The position numbers were made by a program, and so were the translations under genes. Below the pieces are notes generated by a model that was given only the letters and a program-made list of their open reading frames with translations, had not been told where the DNA came from and did no database searches. Source: Pseudomonas sp. NKUCC02_KPG (lineage in GTDB: Bacteria; Pseudomonadota; Gammaproteobacteria; Pseudomonadales; Pseudomonadaceae). From it: a stretch of DNA of 64,000 nt. Shown piece by piece: positions 9,686 to 17,583 of the stretch (the first letter of the stretch is position 1; the number at the start of each line of letters is the position of its first letter). The stretch is from contig NZ_JAHKRC010000007.1 of the NCBI RefSeq assembly GCF_019345465.1, positions 1 to 64,000 of the forward strand. The letters are read 5' to 3'.

Positions 9686-9744
9686 CTTGCGCTCGCTGGC
9701 CCTGACCACCGGTCCACCGCCAGCAACCTGAATTGAAAAAACAG

Positions 9745-9776
9745 AACCCGTCGCGGATTACCGCTGACGGGTTTTG
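9745..9776 (+). terminator. Rho-independent terminator of the DUF1127 gene
   Basis: The stem AACCCGTC-GCGG pairs with CCGC-T-GACGGGTT (one bulged T, loop ATTA) and is followed by TTTT. It ends about 90 nt after the DUF1127 stop codon. Confidence 0.8.
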
Positions 9777-9986
9777 TCGTTTATGGACCACGGTTTCAAG
9801 CCTTGGCATAAAGACAGGTACAGTTTTAAATAATAAAAAAACAAACAGGTACAGTTATCAAAATGCCTGATCTAGAGCACTTCACCTACAGTACCCACCA
9901 AAACGTCCTATGCCTGACGCAACCCTGAGCCTACTATTCGGTCCATAAGCGTCTATTTTCATACGTTCATATTCAGGAGTCTCACC
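9777..9986. promoter_or_regulatory. Upstream region of the DUF2388 cluster with two ACAGGTACAGTT sites
   Basis: Two identical 12-bp words ACAGGTACAGTT occur at 9814-9825 and 9845-9856. They start 31 bp apart, about three helical turns, and are separated by an A/T-rich tract. The same word occurs before the DUF1127 gene, which suggests shared control by one regulator. I see no convincing sigma-70 promoter. The region has no supported gene. Confidence 0.55.
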
Positions 9987-10304
9987 ATGTCCACACTTCG
10001 CCTACTCAGCGCGGCGGCACTGCTGGCCGTTGCAGCCAGCGCCAACGCCACAAGCTTCATCGTCACGACCGATGGCATTGTGGGCACCCTAAAGGCAACG
10101 TCCGATCTGACATCGGATGCCACAGGTTCGTTTCGTGACAACAAAATCGTACGCGCAGCCCGTGATGACGCTGCCAGCTTTGTTGCCAGCGAAGGCACCA
10201 TTCGCGGGGTAAAACTCGAAAGTGCGTTCGAAGCCATTCGCCAGCAAGCCCCGCAATTGCAGGCCACCGATGCACAGCTGGCCCAGGCCATTCTGACGAT
10301 CTGA
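9987..10304 (+). CDS. DUF2388 family secreted protein, copy 1
   Basis: A 105-aa protein with a signal peptide (hydrophobic residues 4-19, predicted cleavage after ANA at 21) and a mature DUF2388 domain of about 84 residues. It carries the family signature DDAAxFxASxGxxRGxxLE, and ends with a helical segment AQLAQAILTI. It is the first of three tandem paralogues. Function is unknown; the export signal places it in the periplasm or outside the cell. A REP doublet separates it from copy 2. Confidence 0.85.
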   Translation: MSTLRLLSAAALLAVAASANATSFIVTTDGIVGTLKATSDLTSDATGSFRDNKIVRAARDDAASFVASEGTIRGVKLESAFEAIRQQAPQLQATDAQLAQAILTI

Positions 10305-10336
10305 ATGTAAGTGACACCATAACGGGTCAGCTCTTT

Positions 10337-10421
10337 TGGGAGCGGGCTTGCTCGTGATGCAGGCGGCGCGGTCATTCAGTTGAGCCGCGTCGACACCATC
10401 GCGAGCAAGCCCGCGCCCACA
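10337..10421. repeat. REP doublet (BIME)
   Basis: Two inverted copies of the Pseudomonas REP core (GGAGCGGGCTTGCTCGTGATG and its complement CATCGCGAGCAAGCCCGC) flank a GC-rich centre. It lies between DUF2388 copies 1 and 2. Confidence 0.85.
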
Positions 10422-10496
10422 AAGACGCCCCCCCGCGCTGGCCCTGCCCAGACCATTACGCTAGCCTTGGCTCTCATTCAAACAGCCTCGAGACCC

Positions 10497-10790
10497 ATGC
10501 GTTTTTCCTTATTAGCTCTTCTTGCACTCAGCTGGACTCAATCAGCCAACGCCTTCGACATGACCACCCAGAATGTGGTGCTCAGTGGTTACGTCACCAG
10601 TAAAGTGACGTCCGCGCCTTTTGATCACAAACTGATACGTGCCGCCCAGGATGATGCCGCCGTCTTTATTGCCAGTGATGGTCAGACAAGAGGAGCGCAG
10701 CTGGAGTCTGCCTTGCGCTATCTGCGCCAGAACACGCCAAAATTGAGTGCCAGCGACCTTGAACTGGCACAGACAATTCTCGTCCAATAA
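10497..10790 (+). CDS. DUF2388 family secreted protein, copy 2
   Basis: A 97-aa protein with a signal peptide (MRFSLLALLALSWTQSANA, cleavage expected after residue 19) and a DUF2388 domain with the conserved DDAAVFIASDGQTRGAQLES block. An in-frame upstream ATG at 10380 would add 39 residues read through the REP element and has no signal-peptide logic, so the ATG at 10497 is chosen. It lies 26 nt before copy 3 and is probably co-transcribed with it. Function unknown. Confidence 0.85.
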   Translation: MRFSLLALLALSWTQSANAFDMTTQNVVLSGYVTSKVTSAPFDHKLIRAAQDDAAVFIASDGQTRGAQLESALRYLRQNTPKLSASDLELAQTILVQ

Positions 10791-10816
10791 ATACCCGCTT
10801 TTCCTGGAGATACTTC

Positions 10817-11137
10817 ATGCGCAGCCCTTTAATTGTCGCCACCCTTGGCTTTTTGCTACTCGCCGATGTAGCGCAAGCACAAACCGTTGTGCAGACCAGC
10901 AACATCATCGTGCGCGCCTTTGGTCGCACCATCGATTTCACGTCCGACACCACGACCTCCATCCGCGACTCTAAAGTCGTGCGTGAAGCCCACGACGACG
11001 CGGCTACCTTTGTCGCCAGCCAGGGCGATATCCGCGGCGTGCAACTGGAAGCAGCCTTCAGCACCCTGCGTGACCGCGTGCCTGAAGCCCGCAACGCCAG
11101 TGACCAGGATCTCGCCGAAGCCATCCTCGCACTGTGA
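10817..11137 (+). CDS. DUF2388 family secreted protein, copy 3
   Basis: A 106-aa paralogue with a signal peptide ending in AQA (residue 21) and the conserved HDDAATFVASQGDIRGVQLE segment. TCCTGGAGATAC provides a ribosome-binding site. Its stop codon overlaps the GTG start of the following large gene (GTGA), so production of the two proteins is likely translationally coupled. This is the best evidence that the DUF2388 proteins and the large periplasmic protein work together. Confidence 0.87.
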   Translation: MRSPLIVATLGFLLLADVAQAQTVVQTSNIIVRAFGRTIDFTSDTTTSIRDSKVVREAHDDAATFVASQGDIRGVQLEAAFSTLRDRVPEARNASDQDLAEAILAL

Positions 11138-13095
11138 GGTCGCTAACGCGCTGGCTCGCAGCCTGTGGCCTGCTGCTGATCACCAGCAGCGCCCAGGCCG
11201 CGCTGCATCTGCAACTCAAGACCGAAGGCCTGAGCCCGGCCGAGCAACAGGCCAGTCAGGCCTTGCTGGATGAGGCCATGCAGAGCCTGCCACCGCGTTT
11301 TATCGAGCAATTGGATCGGCAGATTCTGGTGGGCTGGACGGATGACATGCCCAGCAACGCCTACGGCCAGGCATCGCTGACCTCCGAGCTGGACCTCAAT
11401 CGCACGCTCCTGGCAGGGCTGACCGATGGTTCGGCTGCCACCCAGCAGACCAACCGCCCCCACGGCACCGTGCGCCGTGAAATGCTCGCCACCGTCTTGC
11501 ATGAACTCACCCACCTCTACGATCGCGCCCGACTCTGGCCCGCAGCCGAGCGCACGCTGATCCGGCGCTGTACCCGACAAAACAGCAACGCGGGCCTGAT
11601 TGGCCTGCCTGATCAATGTCGCGGGCAGACCGAGCGCCGCTTCACCCTCAGTGATGATCCGCGCCTGCTCGACCTGGCCGGCTGGCAGCAATACGTGGGC
11701 CGCCGTGGCGAGCGCGAACAAGAAAACCACCAGGTCGTGCGCAGCCCCGATCTCTACGAAATCAGCAGCCCCAAGGAGTTTGTCGCGGTCAACATGGAGT
11801 ACTTCCTCCTCGACCCGGCCTATGCCTGTCGCCGACCGGCACTGTATCGCTACTACAAAGAACATTTCGGCTGGGCACCCGCCGCCAGGGACGAGTGCCC
11901 CAAAGGCTTTGCCTTCCTAAATGCCGGCAACGATTTCGCCAAGACCCCGCTGGGTACCGTAGACCCGGAGCGGGTGTACGCGGTCGACTACCTGCTGGCC
12001 GAAGCCAATCAGGAATGGGCCAGCCGCTGGGGTCACAGCATGCTCCGTCTGGTGATCTGCGCCCCAGGTCGACCACGCGGCCCGGACTGCCGACTCGACT
12101 TGCAAGAACACCTGGTGCTGTCCTACCGGGCGTTCGTCAATGACGTACAGCTCTCAAGTTGGGACGGCCTGACCGGTGCCTACCCTTCGCGCCTGTTCGT
12201 ATTACCGCTGGCTCAAGTGATCGACGAATACACCAAGACTGAACTGCGCAGCCTGGCTTCCGTACCGCTCAAACTGAGCCGCCCGGAAATCGAGGAAGTG
12301 GTTGAGCACGCGGCCGAGATGCACTGGAGCTATGACGGCGACTACTACTTCATCTCCAACAACTGCGCGGTCGAGACCCTGAAACTGCTGCGCAGCGGCA
12401 GCAACAATGCCCAGCTCAAGGGCCTGGACAGCATTGTGCCCAACGGTTTGCTTGAAGTACTCAAAGCCCGGGGGCTGGCGGATACCAGCGTGCTGGACGA
12501 TCCCAAGGAAGCGCTGCGCCTGGGTTATCGCTTTGACTCCTACCGTGATCGCTACCAGGCGATGTTCGATGTACTCAAGACCCGCTTGCCGATCAAGCAA
12601 ACCACCGTCGAAGACTGGTTGGCCCTGAACGCGGACGAACGCCGCCCGTGGATCGCGCAAGCCGACTTGCGCGCCAGCGCAGCCTTGTTGCTACTGGAGC
12701 AAGCCGGCTTTCGCCGACAACTGCTGCTGGCTCAGGATGAGGTCAAACAAAAGTACCTGGGCGCACGCGGGCTCAAGGATGGCGGCATGGACAAGGCCAA
12801 CAAGACCCTGCAGGAAATTCTCGCCAGCAGCGGCTTTCTCAGCCGCCCGGCCGAGTTGCTCGGCAGCAATGGCTACGGCCTGCCCCAAACCAGGGAGTGG
12901 GAAATGCTCGAGTCCGAAAGCAGTCAGCGCCAGCAGCAACTGCTGCGCCTGACCACTGACCTGGACAAGGAAGTGCGCAGCCTGCTGGAGCCTTCCCGAG
13001 CCGCTGAAATTGCAGCGACTGAAGCCAACGTCAAACAGATTGGCGAACACCTGCGGGCGATCCACAAGGCATCGGGCGGGTTGCAGCTGCCCTGA
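11134..13095 (+). CDS. Periplasmic DUF4105-type protein with a HExxH zinc-peptidase motif
   Basis: A 653-aa exported protein (signal peptide to AQA at 22). The N-terminal half has a zinc metallopeptidase-like motif HELTH (residues 123-127), followed by the conserved segment SPKEFVAVNMEYF about 90 residues on, which may supply a third ligand. The middle region (about 280-450) matches the DUF4105/Lnb-N type periplasmic domain, with EANQEWASRWGHSMLRLVIC and the SNNCAVETLKLL motif, whose His and Cys resemble a papain-like active site. The C-terminal 150 residues are helical and charged. It starts at GTG overlapping the DUF2388-3 stop. Activity and substrate are not known. Confidence 0.8.
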   Translation: MRSLTRWLAACGLLLITSSAQAALHLQLKTEGLSPAEQQASQALLDEAMQSLPPRFIEQLDRQILVGWTDDMPSNAYGQASLTSELDLNRTLLAGLTDGSAATQQTNRPHGTVRREMLATVLHELTHLYDRARLWPAAERTLIRRCTRQNSNAGLIGLPDQCRGQTERRFTLSDDPRLLDLAGWQQYVGRRGEREQENHQVVRSPDLYEISSPKEFVAVNMEYFLLDPAYACRRPALYRYYKEHFGWAPAARDECPKGFAFLNAGNDFAKTPLGTVDPERVYAVDYLLAEANQEWASRWGHSMLRLVICAPGRPRGPDCRLDLQEHLVLSYRAFVNDVQLSSWDGLTGAYPSRLFVLPLAQVIDEYTKTELRSLASVPLKLSRPEIEEVVEHAAEMHWSYDGDYYFISNNCAVETLKLLRSGSNNAQLKGLDSIVPNGLLEVLKARGLADTSVLDDPKEALRLGYRFDSYRDRYQAMFDVLKTRLPIKQTTVEDWLALNADERRPWIAQADLRASAALLLLEQAGFRRQLLLAQDEVKQKYLGARGLKDGGMDKANKTLQEILASSGFLSRPAELLGSNGYGLPQTREWEMLESESSQRQQQLLRLTTDLDKEVRSLLEPSRAAEIAATEANVKQIGEHLRAIHKASGGLQLP

Positions 13096-13109
13096 TCCAC
13101 AAGGGCACT

Positions 13110-13985
13110 TCACGCACCCGGCACAAAATGCTTCTGTGCCGTGCCGTGTGCAATCAGTCGTGACAGGTAGTTCATTTTGTCGGCATCCTGATCGACAAAG
13201 CGGAAGGTCAGTTGCAGCCAGGCACTGTCCGGTTTTGGCTCATACGCCACGATGGCATGCAGATAACCATTCAAGCGCGCCACCTCGGCGCTCTCGCCCT
13301 GCTCAAGGTCCAGTACGGCGCTGTCCAGCACCTGAGGCAGCACGTCGCCGCGACGCACCACCAGCAGCGCCTCCTTAAGGCTCAGTGCCTTGATCACACA
13401 CGTCTGTATACCGCTGGGCAAACGCAGTTGTCCTTGGCCACGGCTTGTCAGTGTCGGCGCGGGCACTGGGACCGGTCGCGGTGCAGGGGCCGCCGGTGCA
13501 GGGGCTACGACCTGCGCCTTGCCGCCGGTCAACGCATTGAGCGAATCATTGCCAAACGCCGAGTTCATGCGTGCCGGTGCGCTGGACATCACCGAGTCGA
13601 GCAACCCGGCCTTGGTGAACGCTTTCTTCACTTTGGACAGCAACTGCTCGTTGGTAAAAGGCTTGCTGACGAAGTCCGAAACCCCTGCCTGAATGGCCTG
13701 GATCACGTTCTCTTTGTCACCTCGGCTGGTGACCATGATAAAGGGCAACGTTTTCAGCCGGTCCTGCTCGCGACACCAGCTCAACAGCTCAAGGCCGGAC
13801 ATCTCTGGCATTTCCCAGTCGCACAGCACCAGATCGAAGGCTTCGCGGGTCAGCAGGGTCTGGGCTTTGCGGCCGTTGACCGCGTCTTCGATCCTGATAC
13901 CCGGAAAATAGTTACGCAGGCAATTTTTAATCAGGTCACGAATAAACGACGCGTCATCCACCACCAGCACACTCACCTTGCTCAT
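13110..13985 (-). CDS. CheY-like response regulator with a C-terminal PilZ-like domain
   Basis: A 291-aa protein. Residues 5-120 form a receiver domain with the acidic pair D10-D11, phospho-acceptor D56 (in DLVLCDWEMP), the switch Thr in MVTSRGD, and Lys in SKPFT. A Pro/Ala-rich linker (about 160-180) leads to a C-terminal domain of about 110 residues that resembles the PilZ-like output found in similar Pseudomonas regulators, although I cannot see a clear RxxxR c-di-GMP motif. No histidine kinase is adjacent. It is convergent with the DUF4105 gene and lies next to phoU, separated by a terminator. Confidence 0.8.
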   Translation of the reverse strand: MSKVSVLVVDDASFIRDLIKNCLRNYFPGIRIEDAVNGRKAQTLLTREAFDLVLCDWEMPEMSGLELLSWCREQDRLKTLPFIMVTSRGDKENVIQAIQAGVSDFVSKPFTNEQLLSKVKKAFTKAGLLDSVMSSAPARMNSAFGNDSLNALTGGKAQVVAPAPAAPAPRPVPVPAPTLTSRGQGQLRLPSGIQTCVIKALSLKEALLVVRRGDVLPQVLDSAVLDLEQGESAEVARLNGYLHAIVAYEPKPDSAWLQLTFRFVDQDADKMNYLSRLIAHGTAQKHFVPGA

Positions 13986-14014
13986 CGACTGCTCCTTGGA
14001 TATGAACGCCCAAA

Positions 14015-14050
14015 AACCAAAACGCCCGGCAATGAGCCGGGCGCTTTTTA
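14015..14050 (-). terminator. Terminator after phoU (end of the pst-phoU unit)
   Basis: The 8-bp stem CGCCCGGC (14023-14030) and GCCGGGCG (14036-14043) has an AATGA loop. On the minus strand it is followed by TTTTGG, and on the plus strand by CTTTTT. It separates phoU from the response regulator gene downstream. Confidence 0.75.
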
Positions 14051-14062
14051 GATCAGGCTGTC

Positions 14063-14824
14063 TTATTTATCGTCAGGCGGCGGCGCAACATTAGCGCTAT
14101 CCGCGCCGGTGCCCTGAACTTCTTCGCGCATGCGCTTGAGGCCCATGTGCCGCACGTCAGTACCGCGCACCAGATAAATCACCAGTTCCGAGATATTGCG
14201 GGCGTGATCACCGATACGCTCCAGCGAACGCAGCACCCAGATGATGCTCAGCACGCGCGAGATCGAGCGCGGGTCTTCCATCATGTAAGTGGCCAGCTCA
14301 CGCAGCGCGGTCTTGTATTCGCGGTCGATGATTTTGTCGTACTGGGCCACCGACAGGGCGAGGTCGGCATCGAAACGGGCAAAGGCGTCCAGTGCATCGC
14401 GCACCATGTTGCGCACCTGATCGCCGATGTGACGCACTTCAACATAACCCCGCGGCGCCTCACCCTCTTCGCACAACTGGATGGCCCGGCGCGCGATTTT
14501 GGTCGCTTCGTCACCGATGCGCTCAAGGTCGATCACCGACTTGGAGATGCTGATGATCAGACGCAAGTCAGAGGCCGCAGGCTGACGACGGGCCAGAATG
14601 CGCAGGCATTCCTCGTCGATGTTGCGCTCCATCTGGTTGATCTGTTCATCAATCTCGCGCACCTGTTGGGCCAGGCCCGAGTCGGCCTCGATCAACGCGG
14701 TCACCGCATCATTGACCTGCTTCTCGACCAGGCCGCCCATCGCCAGCAGGTGGCTGCGCACGTCTTCGAGTTCCGCGTTGAACTGCGCGGAAATGTGATG
14801 GGTGAGGCCATCCTTTGAAATCAT
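14063..14824 (-). CDS. phoU: Phosphate-specific transport accessory protein PhoU
   Basis: A 253-aa all-helical protein with two PhoU repeats, recognised by the E/DxxxD metal-binding helices in SDLRLIISISKSVIDLERIGDEATKIA and in the second repeat SIIWVLRSLERIGDHARNISE. It restrains PhoR/PhoB signalling when phosphate is sufficient and controls Pst transport. The ATG at 14824 has GGAG upstream. A TTG five codons earlier is in frame but poorly placed. It is the last gene of the pst unit. Confidence 0.96.
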   Translation of the reverse strand: MISKDGLTHHISAQFNAELEDVRSHLLAMGGLVEKQVNDAVTALIEADSGLAQQVREIDEQINQMERNIDEECLRILARRQPAASDLRLIISISKSVIDLERIGDEATKIARRAIQLCEEGEAPRGYVEVRHIGDQVRNMVRDALDAFARFDADLALSVAQYDKIIDREYKTALRELATYMMEDPRSISRVLSIIWVLRSLERIGDHARNISELVIYLVRGTDVRHMGLKRMREEVQGTGADSANVAPPPDDK

Positions 14825-14909
14825 GGTTCTGCTCCGCAAAAGCTGTGAGCTGCGCGCTGTAAGCGGCTAGCCGAATTGTCGATACGTCGAACGGTCACTG
14901 CCGCTCAAA

Positions 14910-15743
14910 CTAGCCATAGCGCCCGGTGATGTAGTCTTCGGTCTGCTTCTTGGCCGGGTTGGTGAACAGCGTGTCGGTGTCGCCGTACTCAACCATTTTG
15001 CCCATGTACATGAACGCCGTGTAGTCCGAAACACGAGCCGCCTGTTGCATGTTGTGGGTCACGATCACGATGGTGAACTTGGACTTGAGCTCATAGATCA
15101 GCTCTTCGACCTTCAATGTCGAGATCGGATCGAGTGCCGAGCAAGGCTCATCGAGCAGCAACACTTCGGGTTCTACCGCGATGGTGCGGGCAATCACCAG
15201 ACGCTGTTGCTGACCACCGGACAGGCCCAGTGCCGATTCGTGCAGGCGGTCCTTGACCTCATCCCACAACGCCGCGCCCTTGAGTGCCCATTCAACCGCT
15301 TCGTCCAGAACGCGCTTTTTGTTGATGCCCTGAATCCGCAGGCCGTAGACCACGTTCTCGTAAATGGTCTTGGGGAACGGGTTAGGCTTCTGGAACACCA
15401 TACCGACGCGACGGCGCAGCTCAGCGACGTCCTCGCCCTTGCGGTAGATGTTGTTGCCGTACAGGTTGATCTCGCCTTCTACGCGGCAACCGTCTACCAG
15501 ATCGTTCATGCGGTTGAAGGTACGCAGCAGCGTAGACTTGCCACAGCCCGATGGACCGATAAACGCCGTGACCCGTTGCTTCGGAATATTCAGGGACACG
15601 TCGTACAGCGCTTGTTTTTCGCCGTAGTAAAGATTCAGGCCCGGCACTTCAATGGCGACTTCTTCGTTGTCCAGGTTCAAGCTTTGTTTGGTGCGACCCA
15701 AGGCTGACATGTTGATGCCGTGGGCTGAGGATTCATGCTGCAT
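14910..15743 (-). CDS. pstB: Phosphate ABC transporter ATP-binding protein PstB
   Basis: A 277-aa ABC ATPase with Walker [10 protein letters not shown] (residues 63-71), signature LSGGQQQRL, Walker [14 protein letters not shown] and the switch His in [10 protein letters not shown]. It energises phosphate import by PstSCA. The N-terminal 25-residue extension before the ABC domain is common in pseudomonads. It lies between pstA and phoU; the 85-nt gap to phoU has no terminator. Confidence 0.97.
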   Translation of the reverse strand: MQHESSAHGINMSALGRTKQSLNLDNEEVAIEVPGLNLYYGEKQALYDVSLNIPKQRVTAFIGPSGCGKSTLLRTFNRMNDLVDGCRVEGEINLYGNNIYRKGEDVAELRRRVGMVFQKPNPFPKTIYENVVYGLRIQGINKKRVLDEAVEWALKGAALWDEVKDRLHESALGLSGGQQQRLVIARTIAVEPEVLLLDEPCSALDPISTLKVEELIYELKSKFTIVIVTHNMQQAARVSDYTAFMYMGKMVEYGDTDTLFTNPAKKQTEDYITGRYG

Positions 15744-15796
15744 GGGTTACTCCATACGCTAAAAATTCGTTCCGGTTTTCAGTCACCGGGTTTCTT

Positions 15797-15885
15797 CTGT
15801 GGGGGCGGGCTTGCTCGCGATTCAGGCACCTCGGTTTCACGTTGAAACCTTACCGATACCATCGCGGGCAAGCCCGCCCCCACAG
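15797..15885. repeat. REP doublet (BIME) between pstB and pstA
   Basis: Two inverted REP copies (CTGTGGGGGCGGGCTTGCTC and its complement GGGCAAGCCCGCCCCCACAG) sit between pstA and pstB inside the operon. Intra-operon BIMEs can shield upstream mRNA from 3' exonucleases and change the ratio of gene products. Confidence 0.88.
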
Positions 15886-15897
15886 GTCATGTGTCTA

Positions 15898-17568
15898 TCA
15901 GCTATCCAGCGCCTTGTACTTCTCGCGCAGGTGGTTACGAATCCACACCGCCGACAGGTTCAGGGTCGCGATGACCAGCACCAGCAGCAGCGCCGTGGCA
16001 TAGACCAGCGGGCGTGCAGCTTCGACGTTCGGGCTCTGGAAGCCGACGTCATAAATATGGAAGCCCAAGTGCATGATCTTCTGGTCAAGGTGCAAGTACG
16101 GGTAGTTGCCGTCCAGCGGCAGCGACGGCGCCAGCTTGACCACGCCCACCAGCATCAGCGGTGCCACTTCACCGGCCGCACGGGCCACGGCGAGGATCAT
16201 GCCGGTCATCATGGCCGGACTGGCCATCGGCAGCACGATCTTCCAGAGCGTTTCGGATTTGGTCGCACCCAACGCCAGCGAGCCTTCGCGAACGGTACGC
16301 GGAATGCGCGCCAGCCCTTCCTCAGTGGCCACGATCACTACCGGCACCGCCAGCAGCGCCAGCGTCAGTGAAGCCCACATCAAGCCCGGCGTACCAAAGG
16401 TCGGCGCAGGCAATGCTTCAGCGAAGAACAAGCGGTCTACCGAACCACCCAGCACATACACAAAGAAGCCCAGACCAAACACGCCGTAAACAATGGCCGG
16501 TACACCCGCCAGGTTGTTCACCGCAATACGGATCACCCGGGTCAGGGTGTTTTGCTTGGCATATTCACGCAGGTAAACCGCTGCCAGCACACCAAACGGC
16601 GTCACGATCACAGCCATGATCAACGTCATCATCACCGTGCCGAAAATGGCCGGGAAGATCCCGCCCTCGGTGTTGGCTTCACGGGGATCCTGGCTCAGGA
16701 ACTCCCAGATGTTGCTGAAATACATGGCCAGTTTCTGCCAGCTGTTCATGGCGTTCGGCTGGTAGGCCTTGACCACTTTGCCGATGCCAATTTCCAGCTC
16801 TTTGCCGTTGGCATCGCGAGCCGTGAGGCTGTCGCGGTTGAACTGTGCGTGCAACTCACCCAGGCGGTCTTCGATGGCCTTGTAACGCGCATTCAGCTCG
16901 GCGCGTTCGGCTTCCATGTCGGCTTGTGCCTGCGGGGTCAGCTTGCCTTCCAGTTCCAGCTTGCGACCATGCAGGCGGATACGCTCCAGCCCGTAGTTGA
17001 TCGCGCCGATGTCTTTTTTCTCAAGCTGGCTGAGTTGCGATGCCAGGTCATTCACACGTTTGACCCGGGCTTGCAGCTCTGGCCAGGCGGCGGCACCTTC
17101 TGCCACCACCTTGCCGTTTTCTTTCACGTTAACCAGATAACCGTAAAAGTTGCCCCACTCGCGGCGCTCAATGGCCATCAGCTCTGGCGGCGTGCTCTGG
17201 TTCGTCAGCCACTCGCCGACCACCCAGGTAAAGTCGTTGCCGTTCAAGTCACGGTTGCCGACCTTGATCAGCTCGCGAGTCATGAACTCCGGGCCCTGCT
17301 CAGGGACTGGCAAGCCCGCGCTTTTCAGACGCTCGCGGGGTACTTCTTCCTTTTGCACCACTTCGCCGACCACCAGGTGATTGGCATCACCCGGCACGTT
17401 GTACTCGGCGTGGATCAGATCGGCAGGCCAGAAGTGACCCAGGCCACGCACGGCGATCACCGACAGCAAGCCGATGGTCATGATGACGGCGATGGACACC
17501 GCACCACCGCTGATCCAGACGCCAGGAGCGCCGCTCTTGAACCAGCCTTTGAGGGAGTTCTGTTTCAC
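15898..17568 (-). CDS. pstA: Phosphate ABC transporter permease PstA (long Pseudomonas form)
   Basis: A 556-aa permease with the ABC transporter inner-membrane domain in the C-terminal half. Membrane segments begin near residue 315, and the EAA loop is in EEGLARIPRTVREGSLALGATKSET. The N-terminus has one membrane segment (about 25-45) followed by a periplasmic stretch of some 250 residues rich in charged, coiled-coil-like sequence (LEKKDIGAINYGLERIRLHG and beyond). E. coli PstA is about 296 aa, so the insertion nearly doubles it. The start is GTG with AGGTAGAAG upstream; it begins 16 nt after pstC. Confidence 0.94.
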   Translation of the reverse strand: MKQNSLKGWFKSGAPGVWISGGAVSIAVIMTIGLLSVIAVRGLGHFWPADLIHAEYNVPGDANHLVVGEVVQKEEVPRERLKSAGLPVPEQGPEFMTRELIKVGNRDLNGNDFTWVVGEWLTNQSTPPELMAIERREWGNFYGYLVNVKENGKVVAEGAAAWPELQARVKRVNDLASQLSQLEKKDIGAINYGLERIRLHGRKLELEGKLTPQAQADMEAERAELNARYKAIEDRLGELHAQFNRDSLTARDANGKELEIGIGKVVKAYQPNAMNSWQKLAMYFSNIWEFLSQDPREANTEGGIFPAIFGTVMMTLIMAVIVTPFGVLAAVYLREYAKQNTLTRVIRIAVNNLAGVPAIVYGVFGLGFFVYVLGGSVDRLFFAEALPAPTFGTPGLMWASLTLALLAVPVVIVATEEGLARIPRTVREGSLALGATKSETLWKIVLPMASPAMMTGMILAVARAAGEVAPLMLVGVVKLAPSLPLDGNYPYLHLDQKIMHLGFHIYDVGFQSPNVEAARPLVYATALLLVLVIATLNLSAVWIRNHLREKYKALDS

Positions 17569-17583
17569 AGACTTCTACCTTCC

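Noticed and set aside
10380..10496. Longer start for the second DUF2388 protein
   Set aside because: The extra 39 codons read through the REP element and destroy the N-terminal position of the signal peptide.
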